Source: Thereva unica (Eukaryota; Arthropoda; Insecta; Diptera; Therevidae). Taken from it: a DNA stretch of 64,000 nucleotides. The notes beneath the pieces were generated by a model. That model worked only from the letters and a program-made list of their open reading frames with translations. It searched no databases and was not told the origin of the DNA. The stretch covers positions 66,027,922-66,091,921 of the forward strand of contig OX465282.1 in NCBI GenBank assembly GCA_949987705.1, written 5' to 3'. Below are positions 20,641 through 33,137 of the stretch, piece by piece. Positions within the stretch are counted from its first letter, which is position 1, and every line of letters starts with the position of its first letter. A program made the translations under genes and the position numbers.

Positions 20641-21787
20641 ACCCTTACGTCGCTTTTGTACAGACGATATCACTTTTATTAATTCCGTGTACAACTACCT
20701 GTAAACCACAAGAAGAAAAAATATCTCCAATAAGGAGTCAACAGCTGTATAACCAAATATAAATAAGATGTAGGTACTATAAAACAAATTTAAATAAAAG
20801 GATGTAATTCTAACTACACTTAAAATTGTCTACTGTCAAACAATCAAATCATTAAATTAAAGCATACACAAATGAGGTTTGTTGTTGTTGTTGATGATGC
20901 ATACCCATCGTTTGACCCAGAGCGGTCGCTATATATTATATTGCTGTTAAATAGTCTTCTACTTTACATATTTAAGATTGTTGACTATTATTTTTTTCCT
21001 TCTTCATTTATTATGATACGAGATACATACATATATGTGCAAAAGCTTACTAAGTTGGCACCGGCACGTCAATTTCATAATTTGATTTTTTTTTTTTGGT
21101 CTATATGGAAATCCAAAATCCTACTACCACCAGGAAAAACATGGTTGAAATGTCACTTTCATCTTTGTTTAACACATAATAAGCGGCTGATGTAGTCTAT
21201 TGATGGTGGCCTACTATCTCACCCCTTTAAGTTATACACGCCGGGAAATGATGAGAGCACTGCGATTCTTTTTCACTAGTGTTCCTGCAAATTCTTCCAA
21301 TTAAAAGAAAAATTACCGGGAAATGATCCTGGGTAGCTTGAGAATTTCTATTCTATTTTATTTGGAGCAAAAATGTTTGTTGAGTCCTTTTCTCAATCCA
21401 GCAATAGTATCTCCTCCTCGGGCAGGGCGATCCTCGTTAAAACTTCACACATAAGTCGAGCTGATTTTCAATTAATAAACTCGATGCCGTACAACTTTAG
21501 GCACCATTTACTAATATTATTTAAAATTGGTCTTTCAGCCAAATTACAATGTTTTTAACCCCGATTCACTGATTGACTACTTCCAAGCAGAAAAAAAAAA
21601 CTGACCGCCTTTCAGAAAACTGACTGTCTCTCCCGATAAAAAAAAATTTCTCCCCTTTCTTTTGTTTTCCTGTTTTCCGCCTACTGTTTATTTCGAACCC
21701 CTTCTGAATTTTATTCCCGACAGTGATTTTTAGTCAAGTAATTATTTAGAGATTTTTGAGCAAAACTGACCGTTACAACGTAATGTA
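20641..21787. other. AT-rich sequence, nothing recognised
   Basis: The only structure seen is a short direct repeat of CCGGGAAATGAT at about 21241 and 21318. The open frame at 20872-21195 has no family features. Confidence 0.4.
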
Positions 21788-22175
21788 AAAAAAAAATTTA
21801 AAAACCGACTTCAGAAAAAAACCGCACAAAACGCACAAAAAAAGATGAAATAATTGTTTGTAATTCTTTTCAACATTAATCCAATCAGATTGGATCTAGA
21901 AAGAAGAACCACTTTTAAAGACGGTGCTAACACTTGTGGGTGATGTATTAAGGGCATAAGCCTAACAAAGAAATGAAAACAATTCCCGAAGCAAGAGTTA
22001 GTGCAATCAAAGTCAACTACTACCTGGCACCGTCTTCAAAAGTGATTCTTCTTTCTAGATCCATTCTGATTGGATTGATGTTGTTAAGAATTACAAACAA
22101 TTATTTCATCCTTTTTTGTGCATTTTGTGCGGTTTTTTTCTGAAGTCGGTTTTTAAATTTTATTTTTTATTTCGT
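21788..22175. mobile_element. Palindromic MITE-like repeat
   Basis: Arms at about 21788-21925 and 22031-22170 are inverted copies sharing the blocks AACCGACTTCAGAAAAAAA, GATGAAATAATTGTTTGTAA and TCTAGAAAGAAGAA. A spacer of about 105 bp separates them. A second copy of the spacer and right arm lies at 53010-53280, inside the 5-kb palindrome. Confidence 0.8.
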
Positions 22176-22560
22176 ACTTTTTAGTCCATTCATTTTTTTC
22201 GGGGGCAATATATAAAAAAAAATATTAAGGTAAGTCTACACGGCACAAATAGATCGTTGCGTGTGAACTCAACTGTTCGGCTTTACCTTTACCGTTTTGA
22301 TAAGTATGACACGCTGCCGTAGTATCGTTTAACCGACGATGCAGCGTACGTATGGCGAGAATGATTGTTCCATTTAAATCCATTCGGAGAAGTATAACAC
22401 GCCGCCGCGCCATCGAAAAAATCTAAGCAGTAGCTAAAAAGTTTTTGCAGTAATGTATTTGCATATTTTCGGACGAATTTTTAAAAAAATCTTATTTAAT
22501 ATGAAACAAAATTCTCCGGGGAAAATTAAAAGAAATATTTATTGAGAACTCAATAGCTTA
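22176..22560. repeat. Dispersed repeat shared with 53280-53910
   Basis: Blocks such as GGTCTACACGGCACAAATAG (one mismatch here), CACGCTGCCGTAGTATCGTT and CATATTTTCGGAC occur in the same order at 53340-53910. Part of the sequence also forms the inner arm of the 5-kb palindrome. Confidence 0.75.
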
Positions 22561-22771
22561 CTGTCCTATACTCGTCATACACTTTCATTTGAGACCCATA
22601 AGAAGGATGTTGTAAAGAAAAAGTAAGCCGCCATTTTGTGTTGGCCGCCAGTTTGGGTTTTGAATGACGCCACATAGGGAAGTGTGTTCTACTTGTCACG
22701 CCCTTCCATTTGATACCTATTTCGGGGGTCGGGAGCTCAATTGCAAAATTCGACTGCCATCTTGGACTGCC
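22561..22771. repeat. Satellite unit (ATTTGATACC family)
   Basis: This contains the words CACTTTCATTTGAGACCCAT, GCCGCCATTTTGTG and CCATTTGATACC that define the 120-130-bp satellite found at several loci in the window. It is cut at its right side by LINE B. Confidence 0.75.
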
Positions 22772-25040
22772 AGCTTTCTGAATTCCCTATTCTCCATGCG
22801 GCCTGAACCAAATGAGTGGTGTGAATAATATTTTAGGAAGGCGGTTGGATCTTGTATTCTTCTCCGACTCTGACAACATGATTGTTGAGCCTAGTTAAAT
22901 AGTCTTGTCGTCTATCGATAATTATCACCCTCCACCACGCCTTTAACAATAAACTAATCCATGAAGAGGCCACATTTACTTTTAATTTTAAAAAGGCCAA
23001 TCTTGAAGAACTGTCATCCAAGCTCACTTCGATCGATTTCAACAGTTTGCTTTCCTCAAATGAGCTGGATGACGATGTTGCAAGGTTTTATTTCGTTCTG
23101 TACGAAACCTTTGCATCTTGTGTACCTATTGAGCCTCTAAAGCTGTTCAGATCATCCCCACCCTGGTACAACTATGAGTTGAGACGTGCCAAAAACCAGA
23201 AGAATAAACTCTGGAAAACTTACCTGAAGAGGAAAGACACTGCGAGTCTCTGTGCATTTGTTAACTGCCATGAGCAATTTCACGCACTCTCCGAAACTCT
23301 CTACAAGGAGTACCTGAGTAACATGAAAGACAGACTATATGGTGATCCCAGAACATTCTTTAAATTTATCAATACTAAGAAAAAAATTGATAATTACCCT
23401 AACACCATGCAACACGAGAACTCCTGCAGTACGAATCCATCCGAGATTTGCGAAATGTTCGCATCGTTCTTCCGTAAATCCTTGTCTTTCAACCAGACGT
23501 AAACAATTTTCGGCATATCAATGCATCTCAAGTGGCTCAAAACTTATCTCTCTCTATTACCAGAGAAGCTATCTTAAAACATATTAACGAACTCCCACAG
23601 GATTTTTCGTCCGGCCCTGACGGTATTCCGTCTGCTGTTCTAAAATCCTGTGCTGGGGCCCTTCTATCTCCCCTTATGCAATTATTCCAAAAATCTATTA
23701 ATACAGGGTGCTTCCCAACTTTATGGAAGAACTCTTTTATAATCCCCGTCCATAAAAAGGGATCCAAGAACGAGATATCGAATTATCGACCGATTGCAAA
23801 ATTATCGTGTATACCAAAACTCCTTGAATCTATTATTTACTCTGAGATTGCTCCTATCTGTAAAAGACTTATCTCAGTAAATCAACACGGTTTTCTTGCA
23901 GCTCGTTCCACTAATACTAATCTACTTGAGTTCTCTTCTCACACTGTTCGGGGCTTCGCCACTGGTTGCCAAACCGATTGCGTTTATACTGACTTCAGTA
24001 AGGCCTTTGACAAGCTCTCTCACTCGATTATAGCTCTCAAACCAAAAAAATTAGGTTTTCCGCATGCCCTTGTGGCATGGTTCCAATCATACTTAGCTGA
24101 GAGAACCTATCAAGTTCTATTTCGTGGAGCCAAATCCAGAAACATTGAAGCGTCCTGTGGCGTCCCGCAAGGTAGTCATCTAAGTCCTCTTCTTTTTATA
24201 TTATCTATCGATGACATTGCCACCTTACTAAAGTACTGCAATATCCTTATTTACGCCGATGACATCAAACTGTACCGTCTCATGAAGAGTACCGAGGATT
24301 GCAAACTTCTGCAAGCAGACCTTAACACCTTCTATTCTTGGTGTTCCAATAACAACCTGGTTCTTAATATTAGCAAGTGCGAGATCATGGCGTTTTGTAG
24401 AAAACGTGGTCCGATAACTTATGACTATACTTTTGATCACAACATAATCTCTCGCGTAAATTCTGCAACTGATTTTGTTGTTAGATTTGATTGTAAGTTG
24501 GATTTTTCCACTCACATCAATTATATCTCTTCCAAAGGCAGTTTAGCCCTGGGATTTATAAAAAGATGGTCTAAGGAATTCAACAATCCCCTCATCACTA
24601 AGCACTTGTTGATATCTTTAGTCAGGCCCTTACTCGAGTATGCCTCCCAGGTGTGGTCTCCTCACTACTCCTCCCAAATTGGAAGAGTCGAATCAGTTCA
24701 AAGGAAGTTTGTCCGATTTGCACTCAGCCGTCTCCCTTGGGAAAACCCTCTTATTCTTCCGTCTTATGAGCACAGGCTTAAATTAATTAACTTAAGCTCT
24801 CTCCATAAGTGTCGAGAGGTTGCTGACGTTATTTTCGTTCATCGGCTACTGAATGGTATGGTTGACTCAGGTTTCTTGCGTAGCCGTGCGTCGTTTAGAG
24901 CGAATGATTATAACCTGAGGGGAGAACCTCTGTTACACAATAATTCCTCTAATACGAATTACGGCAGGTATGAACCTGTAAATCGCATGCTTATTAATGT
25001 TAATAGAAATATAAGGGTTTTTAGCATGCCAGCAAGTTAA
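22772..25040 (+). pseudogene. LINE copy B endonuclease end and reverse transcriptase, broken
   Basis: The frame has a nonsense codon near 22893 (TCA in copy C, TAA here), a small deletion near 22940, and a 10-bp deletion near 23490 that shifts the frame. It is therefore split into open segments 23047-23502 and 23532-25040. The latter keeps the full RT palm: PVHKKGSKNEISNYRPIA, VYTDFSKAFDKLSHS, CGVPQGSHLSPLLF and the catalytic YADD near 24252. The terminal sequence ends RNIRVFSMPAS. Only the RT part could still be made; EN is missing. Closest relative in the window is copy C. Confidence 0.9.
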
Positions 25041-25260
25041 GTTGCTATTAAAAAATCCCTTTTTGAGGTCGCATGACTCCCTTCCTCTTGCACGCTTTGT
25101 CATTATTTGTTTCTGTATACATATTTGTTTCTATGTTTTCATGCTCCAGCTGAGCCACAGTGCCAGTGGTAAATATTTCTCAGCCCAGCTGAGAAGTGCG
25201 CCTTCTGTATTAGAAGGAAAACTCTACTATTATTATTTCGTTATCATCGGTTTTAGTTCT
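22772..25260 (+). mobile_element. CR1/Jockey-like LINE, copy B, 5' truncated
   Basis: The element aligns with LINE C (61812-64000) from the end of the endonuclease onward. It then continues through a 3' UTR to about 25245, where ATTATTATTT may be its short 3' terminal repeat. The 5' truncation falls within a satellite unit. It shows the carboxy end that LINE C loses at the window edge. Confidence 0.88.
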
Positions 25261-25807
25261 GGAAGCAAATTTAGAGACGTATTCACGTCAAAAACTTGTT
25301 TCCTATGAAACAAAATTCCCCGAAGGAAATTAAAAAAAAAAATTATTATGAAGAAAATATGCACGGCGAGCCGAAGAATCGAACTCGCAGCCCCAAAGAG
25401 CCCCAGATAAGGGTACTTCTCCCTAGCCCTCTGCGCCATGGCAGATACTATCAGTGGTTGACTAATAAGTTAATAAATGAGGAGTGGGCGAACAAAACGG
25501 CACATGTCCAGTTTTGCAAATTGTTCAGAAATCGCAAAAAACTGTTTCTGCCTCTGAACTGATCACATTAACTATTTATGAGTATGGTAGGTTGTGCTAC
25601 TATTTGAACTCATTTAAACGGAAAAAATTTTTTTTAAATATGTTTAATACTTTAAGAGAACAAATTAAAACATGTGTCCTTTTGCAGGACAAGTGTCCTT
25701 TTGCAGGAACCCAACTGAACTTTTTTTGTTGTTTTTAGCCTTTTGGGGAGCTCCCTGGCCCCGTTAGAGGCAAGGGGGGATTTTTCTGGTATTTTTTCCT
25801 AATAGTT
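25261..25807. repeat. Copy of palindrome-arm repeat, left of LINE A
   Basis: 25296-25450 matches 54590-54725, including a tRNA-like module. 25750-25807 matches the reverse complement of about 52400-52460. Together with 28877-29740 this forms another copy of the repeat family that builds the 5-kb palindrome, interrupted by LINE A. Short inverted words (GAGTGGGCGAACAAAACGGC at 25484, its complement near 29275) show it too is partly palindromic. Confidence 0.75.
25365..25446 (-). other. tRNA-like module
   Basis: On the minus strand the segment has an A-box-like region near the GCCATGGCGCAGAGG word and a B box (GGGTTCGATTC-like, here GAGTTCGATTC). It matches modules at 51184-51258 and 54652-54727. 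Stems do not pair well, so it is a decayed pol III-type head rather than a tRNA gene. Confidence 0.55.
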
Positions 25808-28800
25808 TTTTTTTTTTTTTTTTTATATGAAAAAACCAAGCTTAGGTGTAACCCTTTGTACTACCAGTCCGTCATGTCGTTCAGTTCATGGTGCAATGTC
25901 TAGTAGTAAGCTTGGTTTGAAGAATAGAGGAGAATAGGATAGGTTAGAGGGGGTCTGGAGGGTGTAGAAGAAAATGACGATGGACCTCACGTTTGAACTC
26001 TAAGGTATTGTACGAGTTCGGAAATACTGACTGCGGGAGATTATTCCACAGTCGAATTGTTCTATTCATAAACGAACTTCTAAACCGTATTGTGCGTGAA
26101 CGAGGGGGCTGTAGGGTATGGGGGTGAGCCGAGCGGGCTAGTCTTGTGTTGCGGGAAAAGTGTTGCCGTGCAGGTAGGAGGTCCTGAATTTCGGTGGAAC
26201 AGTCGCCATGGTAATAGCGATAAAGTATGGAGAGGGCTGCTACATTCCTACGGTGGCTCAAGGTGTCTATGGAGGCGCGAAAGGGGCCATCACCAATGAG
26301 TTTGAGGGCACGATTTTGCACCTTGACAGGCCAAGGTGGTTTTTGGGGCGCCTGCCCAGATATGTGAGTTGTATTCGAGGCGCGGCCGAATGTAGGATTT
26401 GTATATTGTAGCCAATGCGGCTGGCTGGAGGAGGAACTTGCATCTCTTGAGAATTCCAAGGCATTGGGAGGCTTGTTTGGCGATTTGGAATATGTGATCG
26501 TTCCATCGCAGATGCTCCGTTAAAGTTACCCCTAGGATGTTGAGAGTTGAGTCAGCCGTTAGATTCACTCCATCCACCGAGGCAGGAGGAAGGTCGGTAC
26601 AATTTTTGTTGGAGATCAGACAGTGCTTCGTTTTTGTGGCATTGAATTCGACTCGGTTCATTTCGCCCCAATGAAGAATCGATTCGATATCCCGGTTGAT
26701 CGAAGCCGACATCAGTTGACGGTGGTAAAGACAAGGTCTGGCACGTGCTTGTCTTATATTGTCGAAGGAGTAAGAGAAATTCAGAGTACCGTCATCAGCG
26801 AAGCAGTGAAGTGGGTTGGAGGGGATTGAGAGCAGATCATTAATGAAGATTAGAAAAAGTGCGGGTGAGAGAATTGACCCCTGGGGAACTCCGGCCGAAA
26901 TGGCGTGGGGGTTGGATTCGACGCCATCCAATACTACACGGCATGAAAGAAAGCTCTTAATCCAGTTCCTTAGAACTAAGTGTATACCAATAGCTTGGAG
27001 TTTATTCAACAGAGCTGGGTGCCATACTCTGTCAAAAGCCTTTGATATATCTAGAGCAACCAGGCTAGACTCACCAAAGCTGTGAATGCTTTGGTTGATA
27101 CGCTCGGTTAAACACACAAGCAGATCGCCAGTAGACCGTTTAGATCTGAAGCCGTAGTGCCTGTCGTGTATAATTTGGTTGGATTCTAGATATTTCATCA
27201 GCTTTTTATTGATTATTGTCTCCATGATTTTGGAGAGAACAGAAGTAATTGCTATTGGGCGGTAGTTTAAGGGGTCGCTGGCTTCACCTTTTTTTGGGAT
27301 TGGCTGAACATGAGCTAGCTTCCAAGAGTCGGGATACACTCCGGAGAAGTAAGACAGGGCAAAAAGTTTGCGCAGAGGTTTAGCCAAAGGTGAGGCACAT
27401 TTTTTAAGTACCATAGGGGGGATTTTGTCGGGACCAGTGGATTTATTGGCGTCGAGCTCTTTGAGACACCTAAACACCTCGCGAGTCCTGAAGTGAACTC
27501 CGTCCATTGAGTGGGTGGTATTCTCGAGAGTGGGGGGTGACATAGCAGCATCGGGTAAAGAAGAATTTGCGGCGAACAGAGAAGCTAATAGGTCGGCCTT
27601 GGGTTTGCTTTCTGTTATCACTTCCTTGTTGTGAATAAAAGGAGGTGTTGAGGAGGAAGTAAAATTCTTCTTGATGGCAGTTACCAAGGACCAGAAGTTT
27701 TTGCTGCCTGTAGTGGAGTTAAGAATCTTACTTCTCAATCTATCATCAAATGATGATTTGACTTTCCTGATGATGGAGTTACAGGAGTTTCTAAGTTTGA
27801 CGTACTCACGACGAAGTAGCTCATTAGGCGAACGTCTGTATGCTCTATAGGCGGCTTCTTTAGCTTTGATTGCGTTCATACATTCCCCATTGAACCATTT
27901 GTTCGGCCTAGGCTTCACAGATTTGGTAGAGTGAGGGATGAACAAGCGCATACCCGCTCGAATAATTTTGGTGACACAGAGGGCCGCATAGTTCGCATTG
28001 GCATTACGGAAACACATATCCCAGTCAGTGGCCTGGAAGAAGCGAATAAGACCCAACCAGTTGGCTTTCCCATAGTGCCACACAGTTCTTTTAGGAGCTG
28101 TGGTGGTTGTGGTCGAGGATGGATATGGGAAATAAGCGCTAATTAGTTTATGGTCCGAGTTGCCAAGGGGTGAGCTAACCTTGATGGAGTACCGCGTCGG
28201 ATGGGAAGTAAGAAACAGGTCAAGGAGATGGGCTCCTTGACCTGGAATATCAGGGACTCTCGTCGGACATTTGACAATTTGGTGCAAGTTGTTGAGGCTC
28301 GTAAAGAGCTCGTCGTCTTTGCCAGGAACACTGGTGCCATTTGAGTAATTTAGCCAATGAACATTGTGAACGTTGAAATCACCCGCAACAATGATTTCGC
28401 TTTCCGGGTGGGAAAATAAAAATCCGGAAATCTGTTCAGAAATAGCATCGAAGGCTGCGGTGGTGGCCTCATTACTAATATTAGGACTCCTATATAGAAA
28501 ACAGAAAAATATGACGTGGCTATGGATAATTATTTTAATCCAAAGATGATTAAAATCAGAGGATGTACTACTGTACACCTTCTGAAAGGCCACGTCATTC
28601 CTAATATATATGGCTAATCCCCTATGGGCGGAAAAGTTGTGCACTAAATTATACCCTGTCACCTGAAATCGGTCTAAATCAATATCTGGTAACACTTGGG
28701 TTTCACTCAGTGCGAAAATAGCAGGGGTATGGAGGAGTAACTCGCACGTAACGGCCAGGAAGTTCGCATTCAGTCCCCGAATGTTACAAAAATTAATTAT

Positions 28801-28876
28801 AAAATCATTGTCACATTGGGGACTGTTTTGCGTGAGGTCCATGACCTCATTTGTTGCCGGCCGCAACGCCGGCCGT
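25808..28876 (-). mobile_element. LINE A (Jockey/CR1-group non-LTR retrotransposon)
   Basis: This 3.07-kb minus-strand LINE ends in a poly(A) tail, seen as a T run at 25808-25826. It starts with a GC-rich palindrome-like word (CGGCCGGCGTTGCGGCC) at 28876. The flanks together match an uninterrupted repeat at 52335-52460 (inverted), giving the empty site. It has no ORF1, so it is either 5' truncated or a single-ORF type. Confidence 0.9.
25944..28866 (-). pseudogene. LINE A endonuclease-reverse transcriptase, one frameshift
   Basis: The main frame runs 28866-26290. The in-frame ATG is MDLTQNSP, a few codons in; the most upstream open codon is TTG. An APE-type endonuclease comes first (INFCNIRGLNANF, LSETQVL, VAGDFNVHNVHW, NSDHKLI). 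Reverse transcriptase follows (DPLNYRPIAITSV, LDISKAFDRVWHP, AGVPQGSILSPALF, and FADD in place of YADD). Near 26320-26345 the frame shifts, and the tail (KVQNRALKLIG, SILYRYYHGDC, TIRLWNNLPQSVFP) continues in another frame to 25944. One indel therefore separates an otherwise complete protein from function, and the element is young. Confidence 0.88.
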
Positions 28877-29740
28877 AGGGACTGTTACGCAAATTTTAAG
28901 GGGTCATAGTGCCCCCTACGGCTGTGGGAGGCAAAAGTGAGGTAAATTTTAGTGCATTTTTAGTGCATTTTATGATGCACATACAAATCGATGTAATTAG
29001 AGCCCCAGGTGAGGTGCAATGAACTTCCATTGTTGATTAAAAACTTTTTTGTATGAAATACGTGCCCTTTTGAAAATCCACATTAACGAATGGCTAAAAA
29101 ATATGAATATTCGTAGGACATGTGCCTTTCTGCAGGGAAACCGTTACTTTGCTAACAAAAAAATATTACATGAAAGTGATTTTTGGAGTGTCAGAGATTG
29201 AAATTAGTTGCAGTTTAGTGTAATGAACACGATTCCGTCAAAACACTTAAAACGGCCAACCATGGACATGTGCCGTTTTGTTCGCCCACTCCTCAAAGAA
29301 GAAAAAGAAAAAAAGAAAACAATCTGCTCCGATCGACCAGGCTCGAACCTGCAACGCCACACGCCGCTGGTTCGAGGATTCATCGCGCTACGCACTCTCC
29401 CACCGGCCTTCTACCAGTTTTGCAACACTAAAGTAATTTGTATCTATCTATCTAAATACCTTTAATCCCTCATGGGACATAGGACGGAAAAAGTAATTTG
29501 TTTGGTGCCTATGAAATGTTGAACTAATTTTAACAGTTTTTTATGCCTAACTTCGAACTCCTTTATCAGAATTTCGAAAAATTTTAACTGGACCACCGTG
29601 GGAAACTCCCTCTTAAAATGAACCAAAAAAAAGCAAAAAAGTTATTGAGTTACAAAGTTATGCGTGAACAGGACTACAAAATACCTACACTTCGAATTGA
29701 GTAACCTCCTCTTTTTTTAAGTCGGTTAAAAAGGGTGGCT
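28877..29740. repeat. Copy of palindrome-arm repeat, right of LINE A
   Basis: 28877-28935 matches the reverse complement of about 52330-52390. 29280-29420 and 29490-29740 match 54770-54900 and 54900-55150 in order. It is the right half of the repeat interrupted by LINE A. Confidence 0.8.
29325..29408 (-). other. tRNA-like module
   Basis: On the minus strand it contains an A-box-like segment and the B box GGTTCGAGCCTGGTCG. Homologous modules are at 51034-51112 and 54797-54877. It is preceded by A-rich sequence. Stems are poor, so this is a pol III-like repeat head and not a functional tRNA. Confidence 0.55.
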
Positions 29741-29889
29741 GAGTTTAGTCAGTAGGAATTTGGCATTTCCATCTAGGTGCGTCCCCGCGGCGGTGTCTCC
29801 TGTCGTAGGCATGGAAGCTTTAGACAGGCGGTCGCACACATTCCCTGTTGCTAGACCGATATAAGATTCTCATCACTTTCTTTTTAGAA

Positions 29890-30190
29890 AGAAAAAACAT
29901 ATTGACCTCGATTTCCCGACCGGCGGTTTGAAAGTGAGTGCGGCTTTGACACTTTGCAATTCTCAAATCCTCAGACGCAATTAAAAAATTGCACTGTAAA
30001 ATTGTGACCCGCAACAACTTTTCCGCGGATTTGAAATGTCAAATTCGCCTAAGCAAATCCGACATCGCGTATTTCATAATCGCGTGAGCCTTCACTCCGC
30101 GACTGAGGATTTGAGAATTGCAAAGTGTCTAATCCGCACTCACTTCCGATCCGCTGAAGCTGAAAATCGAGGCAATTAACTTATCGTTTT
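29890..30190. mobile_element. Palindromic MITE-like repeat
   Basis: Arms at about 29904-29975 and 30108-30178 are inverted copies (GACACTTTGCAATTCTCAAA against TTTGAGAATTGCAAAGTGTC, with flanking GACCTCGATT / AATCGAGG). The central part is about 130 bp. I did not find a target duplication. Confidence 0.75.
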
Positions 30191-30720
30191 CTAGCAGGAT
30201 AATTTTTATTCCAGCGACTCAATGTCTGTTTTTTATCATTAAAAAGTTATTTTTAAATTGCAGTACATTAAGGGTCGTCATTTTTATAACAAAAAAAAAT
30301 TACTTTATACAATATTTTATAAAGTACCAATTAAAAACGCTTATGAGCGACATTTTTTCCCAAAAATTAGATATGCACGAAGGATCAAAACGGCTGCATA
30401 ATAGCAGGGCGCTTTCAAAAATCTGCGGGCGGCGCATATTTTTTAGTTAGTTACGCTCTTGTACACAAGACACATCTGAACCCTTTGAACCCACACAACA
30501 CTGTGTACTACCTACACAACAGACACCTATTCAAACATAATCGGAATTGTCTGCATAGCTTTTGCTATTGCGAGAGATTAGACTGCCTGTGCAGAACTTC
30601 GCTCATGGCGCCCATCTCTCCCACAAATTGTTTTTTCCAGAAAACGTGACAAAAAAGTAATCAATTTTACAAATTAGGCACCTATTGTGCAGCCCAAAAA
30701 CGTACATGGTGCCCTAGAAA
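30191..30720. other. AT-rich sequence, nothing recognised
   Basis: No coding or repeat structure is readable. The TATTTTTTAGTTAG-type text has no family match that I know. Confidence 0.4.
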
Positions 30721-31690
30721 AAAACGAATCCCACTGGAACTTTTTGTTAGCGTCTCACGCTTTTTTATATTTCGAAATGTATGTCGTTTCCATATACTGA
30801 CTCGAGCAATAAAAACTCTACATTCTAAATTAATTTTTACTTTATACTTCATTTTAAAATACACTTTCATTTGACACCCACACCGAGGGTGTTATAAAGA
30901 AATAGGTAAATTTGTATTGGTCGCCATTTTGAATTTGGAATGACGCGACACAGATAAAAGAGTGCTACTTATCACACCCTTTCATTTGATACCCATACCG
31001 AGTGACTTGTAAAGAGAAAGATAATCCGCCATTTTTGTTGGCGACCATTTTGAATTTGGAATAACACTACACAGATAATAGCATTCTACTTGCCACACCC
31101 TTTCATTTCATACCTATACCGAGTGGCTTGTAACGAGAAAAGTAATCCGCCATTTTGTCTTTGCTGCCATTTGGAATTTGGAATGACGCCAAACCACTTA
31201 ATGTATATTTCTTGTCATACCCTTTCATTTGATATCCATATCGAGGGTTGGGGAACTTAATTGCAAAATTCGGCCCCATCTTAATTGTTTTACAAAATGG
31301 TCCGACTGCATTGTCACGCGAACTATGCATATATGCAAAATTTCAAGTTTATAGGTTATATTTTCGACTTTTTATTTTGAATTTGAAATGATGCCACACA
31401 GCTAATTGTATTCTACTAGTAATGCCCTTTCATTTGATACCCATGTCGGGGATCGAGAAACGCGATTGCTAAATTCGCCCGCCATATTGATTTTTTTACA
31501 AAAATGTCAAATTGCATTGTCACGCGAGCTATGCATATGCAATTTTGAGTTAATCGGTTACATGAAAGTGGGTCAAAATCCAGTTGCAAGAGCCCTAGAA
31601 CGCAAAAAATTGTGAAAAATTGTACTGTTAAAAAAACCAATTTAAAAATATCGGAAAACCGAAACCCTTTAGTCACTGTAGAGAAAATTA
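30721..31690. repeat. Half-palindrome plus satellite array (same family as 17660-18529)
   Basis: 30735-30850 corresponds to one arm of the 17.7-18.0 kb palindrome. It is followed by about six units of the satellite, each with TTTCATTTGATACCCAT-like and GCCATTTTGAATTTGGAATG words, starting near 30860, 30977, 31098, 31220 and 31425. The order palindrome-then-satellite is the same in both copies, so the satellite is an internal part of this repeat family. Confidence 0.75.
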
Positions 31691-31832
31691 TATTAAACGA
31701 AATTCTGTATTTAACCGAAAAACCTTAACGCCCAGTGGTCAAAAATCTGGCCAAAAGTCGAAAAATCAAGTTTCATTCCGGGGAATTTAAAATGCCTAGG
31801 CTGATATTTCAAATTTGTCAAACGGTAGTCCA

Positions 31833-31886
31833 AAAAGGTCGATCGTTAGCCCTGAGTCGATAATTCAGGGCTAATGACGACCTTTC
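31833..31886. repeat. Strong hairpin
   Basis: AAAGGTCGATCGTTAGCCCTGA and its near-perfect complement flank a short loop (GTCGATAAT). One bulge or mismatch lies in each arm near the CGTTAG/CTAATG step. No coding context is present. Confidence 0.8.
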
Positions 31887-31899
31887 CTCAAGTATCATC

Positions 31900-33137
31900 T
31901 GTCGCGCCCAAGAGAAGAAAAATAGTGGTCACTTCAGAAGCACGCCAAAAGTTCCACAGTGAAGCGATTTTTATTCTATAAAATGGAGTCTTCTAGTGCT
32001 AGTAAGTAGAATATTTAACATTTTTTACATAGGCTATATCATCAATAAAGTCAAAAGTAATAAATAAGTTACTTTGATGAAATTTAACCTAATATTACAA
32101 AATAAAATTTCAAACATTCAGAGAAAAAATTACTTATTCCGCCGTATTCTGCTACGAAACTTTTTTCATATTGTAGCTAATACATTGTTCAATGAAACAA
32201 AACAAAAACGCCTACGCATAGCTGCGCTTAAAATTTTTTTACATGTTTTAGTGAACAAAAAATGTATATATCATTATAAAGCATGTGTTAAACGTGGGAG
32301 ATTCTTCTTCTTCTTTAAAGTCTCTAAAACCGGGTACCGGTCATGGTCTCCCGCAACATATGTGTCATTCACTGCAAAAGAGGTGCAACTTCACACTTCA
32401 AAACACTAAAGGTTGACTCGTTAATCACATTCTCCGCGACAAAATCAAAGCAACTTTGCAGTTATAGTGGCACTTCTGGTGCCGCTCCAGAACAAGACTA
32501 GATTAGTTTCCTCATCACTACTTGGAAGGGACTAGCCCGATTATATTAGCTTATCCTTAGTTACCAGCGGCCACCGCTAGGTGATTATGACCGCACTTCC
32601 ATCAGTCCGAAATAGTTGCGGTTATGCTATATGCTATTCCCCTATTCCGCTGATGAGTGACCACCAACGTGGGAAATTATTGATTGTTCACAATAATATT
32701 TCTATTTGGAATTTTTAGTTAACAGTTATAAAACAACGATAAAAAGTTTTAGCTTGAGTCACATTTTTTTTCTACATACATACTTTATACTGGATCCGCC
32801 ATTTTGTTTTTTGAAATTTAGACATCGGATTCGTTATCAGCGACCCCAAAAAACCCCGGGTACCATTTTTTGGCTTTTGGCCAGCCTTTTGGGATTTTTG
32901 ACCACTGTACGGCCTAAACATAGATATATTTATGAACAACAAAAATTAGTAAAATGAAAATAATTTGGACTTAACCCCTTTCAAGCTTTTTTCCCGATAT
33001 TTCGTCCTATTTTAGTACTTTTCACCTGAGTTTTGTCGAAAAGTACCAAATAAGGCCAATTTTAACGTTTAAATTGCTTGTAACTTCAAAAGTAAAGGTC
33101 GTAGCGTAATAGTTGTTAGACATTATTCATAGGCTTT
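31900..33137. other. Unassigned sequence
   Basis: Mostly AT-rich. The segment 32440-32680 is less AT-rich, with no open frame of note and no recognised RNA gene. The open frame at 32074-32409 has no family features. Confidence 0.35.

Noticed and set aside
32640..32690. Hammerhead-like core (CTGATGAG ... GAAA)
   Set aside because: The base before GAAA is G, the helix II closing pair is missing, and no matching helices I and III are seen.
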